Assembly (NCBI GenBank): GCA_944389185.1
Contig: CALXLL010000007.1
Location: 1-41,325, forward strand
DNA: 41,325 bases
Source: an uncultured Alphaproteobacteria bacterium
GTDB taxonomy: Bacteria > Pseudomonadota > Alphaproteobacteria > Rs-D84
Direction: 5' to 3'
The stretch's first letter is position 1, and the number at the start of each line of letters is the position of its first letter. The notes under the pieces were generated by a model. It worked only from the letters and a program-made list of their open reading frames with translations. It had not been told where the DNA came from and searched no databases. This document shows positions 15,795 through 23,173 of this stretch, piece after piece. The translations under genes were made by a program, and so were the position numbers.

Positions 15795-16148
15795 TTATTC
15801 ACATTTTACCAACCAGACGTCGTAATCTGCATTTTGTAAAGGGTTTTTACCAGGTTCGTTATGACTCATCCAGCCACTGAATATTTTACCTTCTGAATAT
15901 TTAGAAATCTCTATAAAAGCAAAAAAATCTTCCGCTTCAAATGGATCTGTTTGCTTACAATCTCTGACTAATAAAGACAGCTTTTCAAAAGTAGTTTCTT
16001 GTCCCACAGGTATAGTCAACGTTTGAACTTTCCCTGCAGCCTTATTCATTACACTTACCACCGCATTTGATCGATTTATATAAGCATAAGAATTAAACGC
16101 GCAACTTATAAATATTATTCCTAATAAAAATGGCATTAGTTTTTTCAT
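15795..16148 (-). CDS. DUF2155 secreted protein
   Basis: The 117-residue protein has a signal peptide (KKLMPFLLGIIFISCAFNSYA). It then follows the DUF2155 pattern: AVVSVMNKAAGKVQTLTIPVG, LLVRDCKQTDPFEAEDFFAFIEI, FSGWMSHNEPG and a final YDVWLVKC. The two conserved Cys probably form a disulfide. The family is a hallmark of alphaproteobacteria; its function is not established. ATG 16148 is chosen over the longer in-frame start because it gives a normal signal peptide and lies 7 bases after a -10 box. It heads the operon running to xseA. Confidence 0.86.
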   Translation of the reverse strand: MKKLMPFLLGIIFISCAFNSYAYINRSNAVVSVMNKAAGKVQTLTIPVGQETTFEKLSLLVRDCKQTDPFEAEDFFAFIEISKYSEGKIFSGWMSHNEPGKNPLQNADYDVWLVKCE

Positions 16149-16155
16149 GTTTTTA

Positions 16156-16184
16156 ATGATACAATTCGTCAAGCTTAAAGTCAA
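16156..16184 (-). promoter_or_regulatory. Sigma70-type promoter for the DUF2155-to-xseA operon
   Basis: On the minus strand TTGACT (16184-16179) and TATCAT (16161-16156) are 17 bases apart. TAAAAAC separates the -10 from the ATG at 16148, predicting a leaderless or nearly leaderless transcript. It sits immediately downstream of the rplS terminator. Confidence 0.7.
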
Positions 16185-16190
16185 TTTATA

Positions 16191-16221
16191 AAAAAAGAAT
16201 CCCGCAAAAGCAGGATTCTTT
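16191..16221 (-). terminator. Intrinsic terminator of the rpsP-rplS operon
   Basis: On the minus strand AAAGAATCCTGC pairs with GCGGGATTCTTT around TTTT, followed by a T run. It lies about 20 bases beyond the rplS stop codon. Confidence 0.85.
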
Positions 16222-16240
16222 ATTATAAGATAAAAGACAG

Positions 16241-16636
16241 TTATTCTTTATCTGCTTCTTTTTCAGCAGCGGTGCCAGACAAATCTTCAACGATTCTTGC
16301 TTTTTTGCCTGACAAACCACGTAAAAAGAATAATTTAGCGCGACGAACCTTACCAACGCGAACCTTTTCAATTTTTTCAATTGCAGGGCTATACAATGGG
16401 AACTTACGTTCTACACCTACGCCATAAGATTCACGACGCACTGTAAAGGACGCATTATTTCCTTCACCACCATCGCGAGCAATCACGACACCTTCAAACA
16501 CTTGAATACGGTATTTGTCACCATCTTTAATTTTTACGTGAACTTTTACCGTATCACCAGCTTTGAAAGCAGGGATTTTTTTATCGCCTTTCAATTTTGC
16601 GATGTGTGCTTGTTCTATTTTTTTAATAATGCTCAT
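16241..16636 (-). CDS. rplS: 50S ribosomal protein L19
   Basis: L19 sits at the 30S-50S interface. The 131-residue sequence shows the conserved [40 protein letters not shown] and FPLYSP segments, with a charged C-terminal extension of about 20 residues. AAAGGAAAAG inside the trmD 3' end serves as ribosome binding site, and the start lies one base after the trmD stop. It is the last gene of the rpsP operon. Confidence 0.97.
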   Translation of the reverse strand: MSIIKKIEQAHIAKLKGDKKIPAFKAGDTVKVHVKIKDGDKYRIQVFEGVVIARDGGEGNNASFTVRRESYGVGVERKFPLYSPAIEKIEKVRVGKVRRAKLFFLRGLSGKKARIVEDLSGTAAEKEADKE

Positions 16637-16637
16637 T

Positions 16638-17318
16638 TTACTTTTCCTTTATTAAGTCCGGACGACGTTCTTTTGTAATTTCGTCCGATTGTTGTTTCCG
16701 CCATCTTTCTATATTGCCGTGATGACCGGACAGCAGGACTTCTGGGACTTTATGTCCACGCCATACTGACGGGCGAGTATATAACGGCCATTCTAACCCC
16801 CCGATTTCGAAACTTTCATTGGCAGTAGATTCAGCTCCACCACCCAGCACATTATCTAACAGTCTGACCGAACTGTCAATAAAAACTTGCGCTGCAAGCT
16901 CGCCACCAGATAAAACGTAATCACCAATAGATACTTCGGTTATACCATATTCATCTATTACTCTTTGGTCTATACCTTCATACCTTCCGCAAAGCAGAGT
17001 AAAAATCTTTTCTTCGTCATTTACGAACTTATGCACAAGCTTTTGATTTAACAAAGCACCACGTGGTGAAAAATAAATAATCTTACCTTTGTCTTTAATA
17101 GAATCCAACGCTTGTCCCAGAACGTCTGGACGCATAACCATACCTGCACCGCCACCGAATTGCTCGTCATCTACGCTGCCGTAATTATTGATAGCAAAAT
17201 CACGAATATTGATAGTCTTATACGACCAAATCCCATTTACCAAAGCACGACCAACAACACCGCCAGATAAAGTGCCAGGAAACATTTCAGGGAAAACGGT
17301 CAATATATTAAAGTGCAT
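16638..17318 (-). CDS. trmD: tRNA (guanine-37-N1)-methyltransferase TrmD
   Basis: TrmD methylates G37 of tRNAs with G at position 36, preventing frameshifting. The 226 residues carry the SPOUT trefoil-knot signatures [17 protein letters not shown] and [12 protein letters not shown], and the C-terminal [19 protein letters not shown]. No clear ribosome binding site precedes the ATG, so translation probably depends on coupling to orf101, whose stop is 5 bases upstream. Confidence 0.97.
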   Translation of the reverse strand: MHFNILTVFPEMFPGTLSGGVVGRALVNGIWSYKTINIRDFAINNYGSVDDEQFGGGAGMVMRPDVLGQALDSIKDKGKIIYFSPRGALLNQKLVHKFVNDEEKIFTLLCGRYEGIDQRVIDEYGITEVSIGDYVLSGGELAAQVFIDSSVRLLDNVLGGGAESTANESFEIGGLEWPLYTRPSVWRGHKVPEVLLSGHHGNIERWRKQQSDEITKERRPDLIKEK

Positions 17319-17323
17319 TTGTT

Positions 17324-17629
17324 TTATCTTGATTTAGCATTATATTTACAATGTTTACAAATATCACGAACTATTTCTGAAACATAAAAGTTCATTTCTG
17401 TATTTTTTATACCGTTGATTCTAACGCGTCTTGCACAACTTGGATCATCATCTATTATATATTCCTGTTTCAGTAACGGTATTATTTTAACAAGATTTAG
17501 CGTTTTTAATACGGGGCAGTTTTGTTCAAAGTTTTCAAAAACGTTACAATTTGCTATGACCAAAGAATCTGGTTTTTCAAAAATCTTTATTTTGAAATAT
17601 ACCCGCATATTTGTTTTGTTTTCTGACAT
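17324..17629 (-). CDS. Unknown 101-residue protein between rimM and trmD
   Basis: I recognise no family. The protein is soluble, slightly basic and has six Cys, including CKHCKY near the C-terminus. DPSCARRVRINGI is its most conserved-looking segment. It starts 2 bases after the rimM stop, with AAAGGATG as ribosome binding site inside rimM, and ends 5 bases before trmD, so it is fully embedded in the operon. The rimM-trmD adjacency is normally conserved across bacteria, so an extra gene here is unusual. A role linked to ribosome assembly or tRNA modification is inference from position alone. Confidence 0.75.
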   Translation of the reverse strand: MSENKTNMRVYFKIKIFEKPDSLVIANCNVFENFEQNCPVLKTLNLVKIIPLLKQEYIIDDDPSCARRVRINGIKNTEMNFYVSEIVRDICKHCKYNAKSR

Positions 17630-17631
17630 AA

Positions 17632-18102
17632 TTACATCCTTTTATAAATAGTTTTACTATCTAAATCAACTTCAACACTATTAAAAGCAATCATGTCTCC
17701 GTTATCTAATTCCAAGATATCCCCCGCACCAAAGTTATGAATTGTTATAACTTTGCCTACAACTTTATCTTTAAAAACGACCTTCATACCGATTAAATCT
17801 GCTTGATAATATTCACCTTCTTGTAAGTCTGGTAAATCGCTACGGTTTATAAAAACCTCGGTTCCTCGCAAAGATTCTGCAGCGTTTCTATCATCAAACC
17901 CCTTAATTTTAGCTATTGCCACGCTAGAAACAGGGTTCAACAACCGAACGAACAAGAAATCTTCTGATTTGAATTTATCTGAAAACACCGGCAATTTTTT
18001 TAAGTCTTGTGGGGTCTGGGTATAAGTCTGAACACGAACTTCACCTTGCAGTCCTTGCGGTGCGACTATTTTTCCTACCAAGATTCTATTTGTATCTGCC
18101 AT
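17632..18102 (-). CDS. rimM: Ribosome maturation factor RimM
   Basis: RimM assists maturation of the 30S head, binding S19. The 156 residues show the N-terminal RimM domain (VGKIVAPQGLQGEVRV), the middle segment with FVRL and RGTEVFI, then a PRC-barrel (YYQADLIGMKV, AGDILELDNGD). It lies between rpsP and orf101 in the ribosomal operon, 58 bases after rpsP. Confidence 0.95.
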   Translation of the reverse strand: MADTNRILVGKIVAPQGLQGEVRVQTYTQTPQDLKKLPVFSDKFKSEDFLFVRLLNPVSSVAIAKIKGFDDRNAAESLRGTEVFINRSDLPDLQEGEYYQADLIGMKVVFKDKVVGKVITIHNFGAGDILELDNGDMIAFNSVEVDLDSKTIYKRM

Positions 18103-18160
18103 TTATTTTAGTATATCAGAAGATTTTGCCCAGAAAAAATCTGGGCAAAACCAAAGCAAA

Positions 18161-18625
18161 TTATTCGGATACAGTTTCTTCTTTTACCGCTTCAGCTGGT
18201 GCTTCCGCAGAGGCTTCTTCAGCTGGGGCTTCTGCGGCTGCTTTTGCTGCGGCTTCTGCAGCAGCTTTTTCTTCCGCTATTTTAGCCAATTTTTCTTGTT
18301 TATCTTTGATTTTCATCAAAGTTTTTTCAGATTGTAAATGTTTCTTAGTTTGAACTGGGATAGGCTTTTTTTCGACCAAACCGGCATTAACCAAGAACTT
18401 ATATACACGGTCTGACGGTTTTGCACCTTTTGCCATCCAAGCTTTGATTTCATCTATATTCAACACAACGCGCTTTTCACTGTCTTTTGGTTGCATTGGG
18501 TCATATTTACCGACAACGCCCAATATATTACCAGAATTACGAGCGTTACGAGAATCTGTAACTACTACATGATAATAAGGACGTTTTTTTGCACCGTAAC
18601 GTGCCAATCTAATAACTGTTGCCAT
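18161..18625 (-). CDS. rpsP: 30S ribosomal protein S16 with Ala/Glu-rich tail
   Basis: The first 82 residues are canonical S16 (VIRLARYGAKKRPYYHVVVTD, KYDPMQPKD, WMAKGAKPSDRVYKFL). The rest, to 154, is a Lys-rich then Ala/Glu-rich low-complexity tail, longer than in E. coli; such tails are known in alphaproteobacterial S16. AAGGAG precedes the ATG. It heads the rpsP-rimM-orf101-trmD-rplS operon. No convincing -35/-10 pair was found in the 240 bases upstream, which separate it from the divergent lipoprotein gene. Confidence 0.96.
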   Translation of the reverse strand: MATVIRLARYGAKKRPYYHVVVTDSRNARNSGNILGVVGKYDPMQPKDSEKRVVLNIDEIKAWMAKGAKPSDRVYKFLVNAGLVEKKPIPVQTKKHLQSEKTLMKIKDKQEKLAKIAEEKAAAEAAAKAAAEAPAEEASAEAPAEAVKEETVSE

Positions 18626-18810
18626 AATAATTGCTCCTTGTTTAAATTCGTTTATCCAAAGAATGTCACATAAAAAGAACCGCCATCAAGAGCGAAAACT
18701 CGCCGGATGATGTTCCAAACGCATACCGCGTTCTGGTTATATAATAATGGCAATCTTTGGGATTTGCTTAATTATTATGTTTCAAAAAAAGCCAAAAGTC
18801 AAATAATTAT

Positions 18811-18840
18811 TTGTATATTTCAAAAGACCTATGCTATAAT
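18811..18840 (+). promoter_or_regulatory. Sigma70-type promoter for the small lipoprotein gene
   Basis: TTGTAT at 18811-18816 and TATAAT at 18835-18840 are 18 bases apart, with an extended -10 TGC. The leader then begins with CAGCAACAAAAGGA, identical to that of trcR. Confidence 0.65.
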
Positions 18841-18866
18841 GTTGTCAGCAACAAAAGGAGAAAACA

Positions 18867-19274
18867 ATGAAAGCAAAATTAATAGCTATGACACTGCTTG
18901 GTTTAACGACTTTATCCGCTTGCGATTCTGCGCAAAAGCCAACACCAGAAGATTTCGCGGCTGTTGAAGATTCTCTTAGTGGTAATGATAATTTATTAAT
19001 CAGTGCTCTTGGGGACCAAGGTGATTATATATTGAAAATACAAGAAACACCGGAACTACTAGAAATTGCAAAGAAACAAAAATCAACTAAGTTTTTATCC
19101 GTCACAGAACCAGCTACTTATGTGGAAGAAGGTTATTGTTTATTAAATATAATACCGGAAATAGTAATGTCTTCAATTGACCCTGAAAACACTTGCTTTT
19201 TTCGTTTGTTCTGCGGAACAGCTGAAGACATAGCTAATAATCCAGAAACTTATGCCATAGAATTGTGCAGATAA
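18867..19274 (+). CDS. Small lipoprotein, unknown
   Basis: The 135-residue protein has a classical lipoprotein signal, KAKLIAMTLLGLTTLSAC, with Cys19 in the lipobox. The mature part is acidic and contains four more Cys (YCLL, TCFF, LFCG, ELC), likely disulfide-bonded in the periplasm. I recognise no family. AAAAGGAG precedes the ATG, with a strong promoter upstream and its own terminator, so it is monocistronic. Confidence 0.82.
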   Translation: MKAKLIAMTLLGLTTLSACDSAQKPTPEDFAAVEDSLSGNDNLLISALGDQGDYILKIQETPELLEIAKKQKSTKFLSVTEPATYVEEGYCLLNIIPEIVMSSIDPENTCFFRLFCGTAEDIANNPETYAIELCR

Positions 19275-19290
19275 ATAATTTCAGTTAATA

Positions 19291-19320
19291 AAAAAAGCCC
19301 CATTTATTTGGGGCTTTTTT
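19291..19320. terminator. Bidirectional terminator between lipoprotein and gdhA
   Basis: AAAAAAGCCCC pairs with GGGGCTTTTTT around an AT-rich loop. Both strands give a GC stem followed by a T run. It ends one base before the gdhA stop. Confidence 0.9.
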
Positions 19321-19321
19321 A

Positions 19322-20575
19322 TTAATACCAACCGCGTAACTTCATAGCTGCTGATATTTTTTTAATCGAGTGCATATAAGCCGCTTCACGCATAGATACA
19401 TTATATTCTTCTTTTATTTTATATATTGCATCAAAAGCGTTTTTCATCGCGACTTCTTCTTTCTGTTCAACTTCGGCTTCTTCCCAATAATAGCCATAGC
19501 GGTTTTGCACCCACTCGAAATAAGACACAGTTACACCACCGGCGTTTGCTAAGATATCGGGAACGACGGTTACGCCTGCTTGCTCTAATATCTTTTCACC
19601 TTCCAGTGTAGTAGGGCCATTTGCACCTTCTACTACTAACTTTGTTTTAATTAAAGGTGCCGTATCCTTATTTATGGTATTTTCCATCGCACAAGGTGAT
19701 AAAACATCAACGTCTAAAGCCCAAAATTCGTCTGCTGATATTTCTTTTGCACCGGCAAACCCCTTAATAGAGCCTTTGTTATCTGCTTTAAACTGCAGTA
19801 AAGCATCTATATCTAAGCCATTATCATTAAATAAAATAGTGTTCCATTCAGCAACAGCGATAATTTTTGCACCCATTTCACTGCTGCATTTTGCTGTCCA
19901 GCTTCCTACGTTACCAAAGCCTTGTATAGCAATCTTAGCATTCTTTATATCCTTACCTTGCTTTTTCAAAGCTTCGGCAATTATGATAGATATACCAAGA
20001 CCGGTTGCTTTTGTGCGTCCTTTTGAACCGGCTAATTCAACGGGTTTACCGGTAAACGTTCCGAAAGAAGCTTCGCCGGATAGCTTTATATATTCATCTA
20101 TCATCCAAGACATTATTTGACCGTTTGTGTTAACGTCAGGTGCAGGAACGTCTTTCTTTTCACCAAGAATAGGGTATATTGCATCTACATAACCGCGGCA
20201 CAGACGTTCTAATTCTGCTTCGGATAATGTCTTTGGGTCGACGATGATACCGCCTTTACCGCCACCATAAGGTATACCGGTAACGGCACACTTAAAAGTC
20301 ATCCAAATAGATAAAGCAGATACTTCATCTTTTGTAACTGCGGGGTGAAAGCGCACACCGCCTTTTGAAGGGCCGACCGCAGTATTATGTTGAGCGCGAT
20401 AACCTGTAAATACTTTTATCGATCCGTCATCCATTTTTACTGGTATAGAAACTTCCAGCGTTCTTTGTGGATTTTTAAGAATTTCGTATACATCCGCAGG
20501 CAAGCCTAACTTATCGCAAGCAACTTTTACGCGTTGTTGGGCGGCCAGTAACGGATTAAGATTTTCATTTGCCAT
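19322..20575 (-). CDS. gdhA: Glutamate dehydrogenase (Glu/Leu/Phe/Val family)
   Basis: The enzyme interconverts glutamate and 2-oxoglutarate plus ammonia. The 417-residue length fits the hexameric short class. The substrate domain carries GPSKGGVRFHP and PYGGGKGGI, with the catalytic Lys region. APDVNTNGQIMSWM follows, and the Rossmann part shows IQGFGNVGSW and VVEGANGPTT. Conserved text does not let me decide NAD or NADP preference. ATG 20575 with AAGGAG upstream is preferred to the longer start at 20605. Confidence 0.93.
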   Translation of the reverse strand: MANENLNPLLAAQQRVKVACDKLGLPADVYEILKNPQRTLEVSIPVKMDDGSIKVFTGYRAQHNTAVGPSKGGVRFHPAVTKDEVSALSIWMTFKCAVTGIPYGGGKGGIIVDPKTLSEAELERLCRGYVDAIYPILGEKKDVPAPDVNTNGQIMSWMIDEYIKLSGEASFGTFTGKPVELAGSKGRTKATGLGISIIIAEALKKQGKDIKNAKIAIQGFGNVGSWTAKCSSEMGAKIIAVAEWNTILFNDNGLDIDALLQFKADNKGSIKGFAGAKEISADEFWALDVDVLSPCAMENTINKDTAPLIKTKLVVEGANGPTTLEGEKILEQAGVTVVPDILANAGGVTVSYFEWVQNRYGYYWEEAEVEQKEEVAMKNAFDAIYKIKEEYNVSMREAAYMHSIKKISAAMKLRGWY

Positions 20576-20709
20576 AATTTTCTCCTTATAATTATTAATA
20601 GGCAATTTATAATGTAGGACTGAAAAAACTAAAAATCAAACAGAAAAAACAAATATAATTTTCACTGGACTTTTTATATACATAGTTATAAAATCCAGCT
20701 AACTAAAAA

Positions 20710-20783
20710 GCGGGCGTGGTATAATGGCAGCACGTCAGCTTCCCAAGCTGAAGACGAGGGTTCGATTCCCTTCGCCCGCACCA
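20710..20783 (+). tRNA. tRNA-Gly(CCC)
   Basis: The acceptor stem GCGGGCG/CGCCCGC, D-arm, anticodon stem TCAGC/GCTGA with loop TTCCCAA, and T-arm GAGGG-TTCGATT-CCCTT form a complete cloverleaf of 74 nt including encoded CCA. Anticodon CCC reads GGG glycine codons. A possible -10 box (TATAAA) lies at 20687-20692, but no good -35 was found. A terminator follows. Confidence 0.95.
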
Positions 20784-20790
20784 AAAAAAT

Positions 20791-20820
20791 AAAACCGTCT
20801 GATATCAGACGGTCTTTTTT
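20791..20820. terminator. Bidirectional terminator between tRNA-Gly and the LysM gene
   Basis: ACCGTCTGATATCAGACGGT (20794-20813) is a perfect 20-base palindrome flanked by A runs on the left and T runs on the right, giving an intrinsic terminator on both strands. It starts about 10 bases after the tRNA. Confidence 0.92.
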
Positions 20821-21955
20821 AATCTTCTATCTTGGTTGGTATTTGTAATAATTGCTTGGGAAATATTAAATCAGGATTTTCTATATTATTACGTTCTGCA
20901 ATTATACTAAATAAAACGCCACGACGTAAAAAATTACGTGCAATAATCCACAAACAATCACCTTTACGAACAGTATAATAAGTATTATCGTCACCGGTCA
21001 TTTCAGGCATAACAAAAGTATGACCAACTTGTGCAATTGTTCTGCCGTCTGCATCATGCAAACGTATTGTTAAAGTATAAGTATCACCAGACTTTAACTG
21101 ACCTACATCGGCACCAAGCCCGAAATGCTTATGATCAGACACTCTTGCAAAACCAAGATACTTATCGTTTAATGCCAAAGACACTCGCAAACGCGGCAAT
21201 GCGTCACCGGTAACAACGATTCTTCCTGTGTCTAAGTAATCTATTTTTGAAACAGACAAGTCACCATCTACCAACATAGTAGGTGATTGTAATAAAGTGC
21301 TGCCATCGTTTGTAATCAATAAAGAAACAGAGTTTTTATAACCATGTTCGGATATATATACAAAAACGTTTTCTTCTGATTTTACATCTGGTTCTGTTCC
21401 CAACAAAGAAATAGTATAATTACCCGGTTCAAACACTCGGGTCGGTGCATAAACGAATTCACCATTAGAATCAGTTCTTTCCGTTGCGTATATTTTATCA
21501 TTAATCAATATTGATATATTTTGATGAGCCAACCACCTTCCTGCTATAACCAAGGTTCCATCTTGTTCAATACGAACAATATCAAAAGTAGGCAATTCTG
21601 ATTCTACGTTTTTTTCCACGATTTCTTGAACAACAGGTTCGTCTTTTATAACAACTTGTTGCGGTGTTGAAGATTTAATAAAAGCGACCCATATTGCAAT
21701 AAAAATAACTAACAAAGCACACAAAATAGGGAACCAATAAGCTGACAATCCTGTCTTTACTTTTTCATTATTTTCTGTTTGGTTGGTTGAATCTGAATCA
21801 GACTTTTGTGCCGGCCTAGCAAATATATTTAAAGTTTTAAGAAATTTTCTTGCAAAAGTTCTTCTTTGTTCCATCCAATTATTTTGTTGTGCTATTGCAT
21901 CATTTATTAAATCATCAGTAGAACGCTTAGTTTTTCCCATATTATTTTGTGCCAT
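20819..21955 (-). CDS. LysM-domain membrane protein
   Basis: The 378-residue protein has a cytoplasmic N-terminus of about 70 charged residues and one membrane helix at about 72-92 (YWFPILCALLVIFIAIWVAF). Its periplasmic part has Ig-like beta-rich stretches (about 130-310) and ends in a C-terminal LysM domain (about 327-375: YYTVRKGDCLWIIARNFL ... LIFPKQLLQIP). LysM binds peptidoglycan glycan strands, so the protein probably links the inner membrane to the wall. Similar LysM proteins occur across alphaproteobacteria. AGGAG lies upstream of the ATG, and a strong promoter is seen at 21986-22013. Confidence 0.85.
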   Translation of the reverse strand: MAQNNMGKTKRSTDDLINDAIAQQNNWMEQRRTFARKFLKTLNIFARPAQKSDSDSTNQTENNEKVKTGLSAYWFPILCALLVIFIAIWVAFIKSSTPQQVVIKDEPVVQEIVEKNVESELPTFDIVRIEQDGTLVIAGRWLAHQNISILINDKIYATERTDSNGEFVYAPTRVFEPGNYTISLLGTEPDVKSEENVFVYISEHGYKNSVSLLITNDGSTLLQSPTMLVDGDLSVSKIDYLDTGRIVVTGDALPRLRVSLALNDKYLGFARVSDHKHFGLGADVGQLKSGDTYTLTIRLHDADGRTIAQVGHTFVMPEMTGDDNTYYTVRKGDCLWIIARNFLRRGVLFSIIAERNNIENPDLIFPKQLLQIPTKIED

Positions 21956-21985
21956 GGTATAAATCTCCTAGTGTTTCTTGGACAA

Positions 21986-22013
21986 ATTATTGCAAATATT
22001 ATTTCTTTGTCAA
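21986..22013 (-). promoter_or_regulatory. Sigma70-type promoter for the LysM gene
   Basis: On the minus strand a consensus TTGACA (22013-22008) and AATAAT (21991-21986), with extended TGC, are 16 bases apart. The leader is about 24 nt and includes AGGAG. Confidence 0.7.
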
Positions 22014-22021
22014 CTTAATTG

Positions 22022-22030
22022 TGTTATAAT
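22022..22030 (+). promoter_or_regulatory. Extended -10 element for phosphofructokinase
   Basis: TGTTATAAT at 22022-22030 is a full extended -10. The spaced -35 position (TTTCTT) is poor, so the extended motif probably compensates. A leader of about 17 nt with GAGGAAG precedes the ATG. It lies back to back with the LysM promoter. Confidence 0.55.
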
Positions 22031-22053
22031 TTTATAACAAATAAGAGGAAGAA

Positions 22054-23133
22054 ATGAAAAAAATTGCAATTATGACGACAGGTGGCGATTGTTCGGGTTT
22101 AAACACAGTAATACATCGCGTAGTTACTGGTGCATTACAACGTGGGTGGAAAGTTATCGGCATAGAAGATGGTACAGACGGCTTATGTTCCAATCCACCA
22201 AATGTAATTAGCTTTAATTATGATACTTTTCCAATAGAGCAAGCTAGGCTTGCCGGCAGTTTTTTACATAACGGGCGTGCGGACGCTATGAATTTTGAAA
22301 CTGCTGCGGAAAAAGGCAAGATTGCATCTTTCAACAAAAGACTTAAAGAATCTATTCAAGCTCTTAAATTAGATGCATTGGTATTAATTGGTGGAAACGG
22401 CAGTCTGTCTTTGGCATGGTGTAATCGCGATATATATTCAAATATTTGTCTTGTTTGTATTCCAAAAACGATAGATATGGACATACCATTAACGGACAGG
22501 ACAATAGGGTTTAATACAGCAGTTCAACAGCTGACAAGCTTTTGTGATCAATTAATGTTAACTGCCAGAAGTCATCACAGATGGTTTGTCGTGCAAACTA
22601 TGGGACGGGATTGCGGTCAATTGGCCTTAAATGCCGGTATAGCAATTGGTGCACGCGCAATTATTATTCCTGAAATTAAGTTTGATATAAATGACTTGGT
22701 AAAACACATCAAGACATCACCGCTGGACTATGGCATAATACTTGTATCCGAAGGTGTATCAATTAGGGGACATTCTGGAAAGCCGGCAGATATAATTTCA
22801 AGAAAACTAACTGCGTCAGGCATTACTAACAGGACAGCTTTCCCTGAACATACGCAAAGAGTAGGCGATACCACTGCCACAGACAGAATACTTGCAACGC
22901 AAATGGCAAATTGTGCATTGCACGCAATAGAAAATAACGAAACTTATGTTATGACGGCAATTCAAGATTGTGAATGTAAAACCGTAACTTTAAAAGAGTT
23001 TTTTGAATCTGGCAATATAGTATCCGATCCAAACATTCCAGATGTTATGACTTCTGACGCATACGTTTCACCAGATGATCCTTTACTTAAAGTCGCGACA
23101 GACATGAATATATATCTTGGAAAACTAAAATAA
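22054..23133 (+). CDS. pfkA: 6-phosphofructokinase family protein
   Basis: The protein phosphorylates fructose 6-phosphate, or uses pyrophosphate to do so, in glycolysis. The 359 residues show TTGGDCSGLN at 8-17, the nucleotide segment GGNGS at 113-117, the catalytic PKTIDMDIP at 137-145, QTMGRDCGQLAL, and EHTQRVGD..ATDR. The usual Asp of GGDGS is Asn here. Gly at the following position is ATP-type, while Lys in PKTID is typical of pyrophosphate-type enzymes, so phosphoryl donor choice is uncertain. PFK is uncommon in alphaproteobacteria. The gene is transcribed alone and followed by a terminator. Confidence 0.88.
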   Translation: MKKIAIMTTGGDCSGLNTVIHRVVTGALQRGWKVIGIEDGTDGLCSNPPNVISFNYDTFPIEQARLAGSFLHNGRADAMNFETAAEKGKIASFNKRLKESIQALKLDALVLIGGNGSLSLAWCNRDIYSNICLVCIPKTIDMDIPLTDRTIGFNTAVQQLTSFCDQLMLTARSHHRWFVVQTMGRDCGQLALNAGIAIGARAIIIPEIKFDINDLVKHIKTSPLDYGIILVSEGVSIRGHSGKPADIISRKLTASGITNRTAFPEHTQRVGDTTATDRILATQMANCALHAIENNETYVMTAIQDCECKTVTLKEFFESGNIVSDPNIPDVMTSDAYVSPDDPLLKVATDMNIYLGKLK

Positions 23134-23161
23134 AAAAAGCGCCCAATTGGACGCTTTTTTT
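23132..23161. terminator. Bidirectional terminator between pfkA and dnaK
   Basis: AGCGCCC and GGACGCT pair around AATT, flanked by seven A and seven T. On the dnaK strand the stem is complete with one G-T; on the pfkA strand it has one C-A mismatch. It therefore seems optimised for dnaK but usable by both. Confidence 0.85.
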
Positions 23162-23173
23162 ATTACATTCAGG

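Noticed and set aside
18707-18967. 86-codon frame upstream of and overlapping the small lipoprotein gene
   Set aside because: It runs through the promoter and into the lipoprotein gene in another frame; the lipoprotein has a clear signal, promoter and ribosome binding site.
19674-20120. 148-codon open frame antisense to gdhA
   Set aside because: gdhA is certain on the opposite strand; the frame has no start signals and is a composition shadow.
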